5,356 bases of DNA from Lachnospiraceae bacterium UBA3845 (GTDB lineage: Bacteria; Bacillota; Clostridia; Lachnospirales; Lachnospiraceae): NCBI GenBank assembly GCA_002392705.1, contig DGHP01000006.1:3609-8964 (forward strand), in the 5' to 3' direction. Made by a program: the position numbers and the translations under genes. The notes under the pieces were generated by a model, which did no database searches, was not told the DNA's origin, and saw nothing but the letters and a program-made list of their open reading frames with translations. Within the stretch, counting starts at the first letter, position 1; each line of letters opens with the position of its first letter. Shown in pieces: positions 5,115-5,356 of this stretch.

Positions 5115-5356
5115 TTATCGATTCATAAGCCATCCCTTGATCTCGGATACGCCTTTGAACTTGACGAATCCGTCCTGATCAATCAGAACAAGGGTCGGCG
5201 CCTGTTTTACACCGTATTTGCCGACAAGTTCTTTCTCCTCGTTGGCGTTCAGCGGTTCATAGTCCACGCCTGCCCGGTCAAGGAGCGCGCCCGCCGCCTT
5301 GCAGTTGGGACATGTGGGCGTCTTGAAGAGAAGGATCGTGGAGCCGGTCAGTCCGG
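5115..5356 (-). CDS. Thioredoxin/glutaredoxin-fold redox protein or domain, C-terminal part (runs off window)
   Basis: The last 79 residues of a minus-strand gene are visible, ending in TAA at 5117-5115; the 5' end is beyond the window. The visible part begins GLTGSTILLFKTPTC and holds a CPNC redox site (residues 15-18 of the visible part), the cis-proline signature QAPTL (51-55) and a final helix with GVSEIKGWL. This is a compact thioredoxin/glutaredoxin fold. The first beta strand is inside the window, yet no ATG, GTG or TTG occurs before it. So either the start is just outside or, as I suspect, this is the C-terminal domain of a longer protein. Anaerobic ribonucleotide reductases of some clostridia carry such a redoxin-like tail, but nothing upstream is visible to prove it. 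The downstream reductase-like gene is the natural electron donor for the CPNC pair. Confidence 0.78.
   Translation of the reverse strand, partial: GLTGSTILLFKTPTCPNCKAAGALLDRAGVDYEPLNANEEKELVGKYGVKQAPTLVLIDQDGFVKFKGVSEIKGWLMNR

Overview
The window looks like ordinary chromosome from an anaerobic, moderately GC-rich Firmicute. The best guess is Clostridia of the Lachnospiraceae type. This rests on purine-rich Shine-Dalgarno sites, a TTG start, a clostridial-style thioredoxin reductase, and a stand-alone CAT/E2-like acyltransferase of a kind I associate with that family. The taxon is inferred from protein character, not from a marker gene. There are five protein genes, no RNA gene, no CRISPR array and no recognisable mobile element. 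No gap without a gene exceeds about 170 bases.

Plus strand, 1-4078. A short leader holds a weak possible terminator and a promoter with an extended -10. It is followed by an AMP-forming acyl-CoA synthetase-like enzyme (156-1847). A 162-base gap filled with degenerate tandem repeats separates it from a CAT-fold, lipoamide-acyltransferase-like protein (2010-2906) whose usual catalytic histidine is a glutamate. Close behind lies a prephenate dehydratase with an ACT domain and an N-terminal signal peptide (3000-3998). A strong rho-independent terminator (4037-4078) closes this run. The first two genes plausibly act together, one activating a carboxylic acid and the other binding or transferring the acyl group, but their substrate cannot be read from sequence. 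The dehydratase may share their transcript without sharing their pathway.

Minus strand, 5356-4133, convergent with the first group. The C-terminal end of a thioredoxin/glutaredoxin-fold protein or domain with a CPNC active site runs off the window edge. After 64 bases containing a perfect 14-bp hairpin comes a thioredoxin reductase-like flavoprotein. It has intact FAD and CxxC motifs but lacks the HRRxxxR motif that normally binds the NADPH phosphate. The two look like a redox relay.

The observations most worth following up are the apparently exported prephenate dehydratase, the reductase with an altered NADPH site, the acyltransferase-like protein without its catalytic histidine, and the repeat array between the first two genes. 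None of these establishes a new system on its own.
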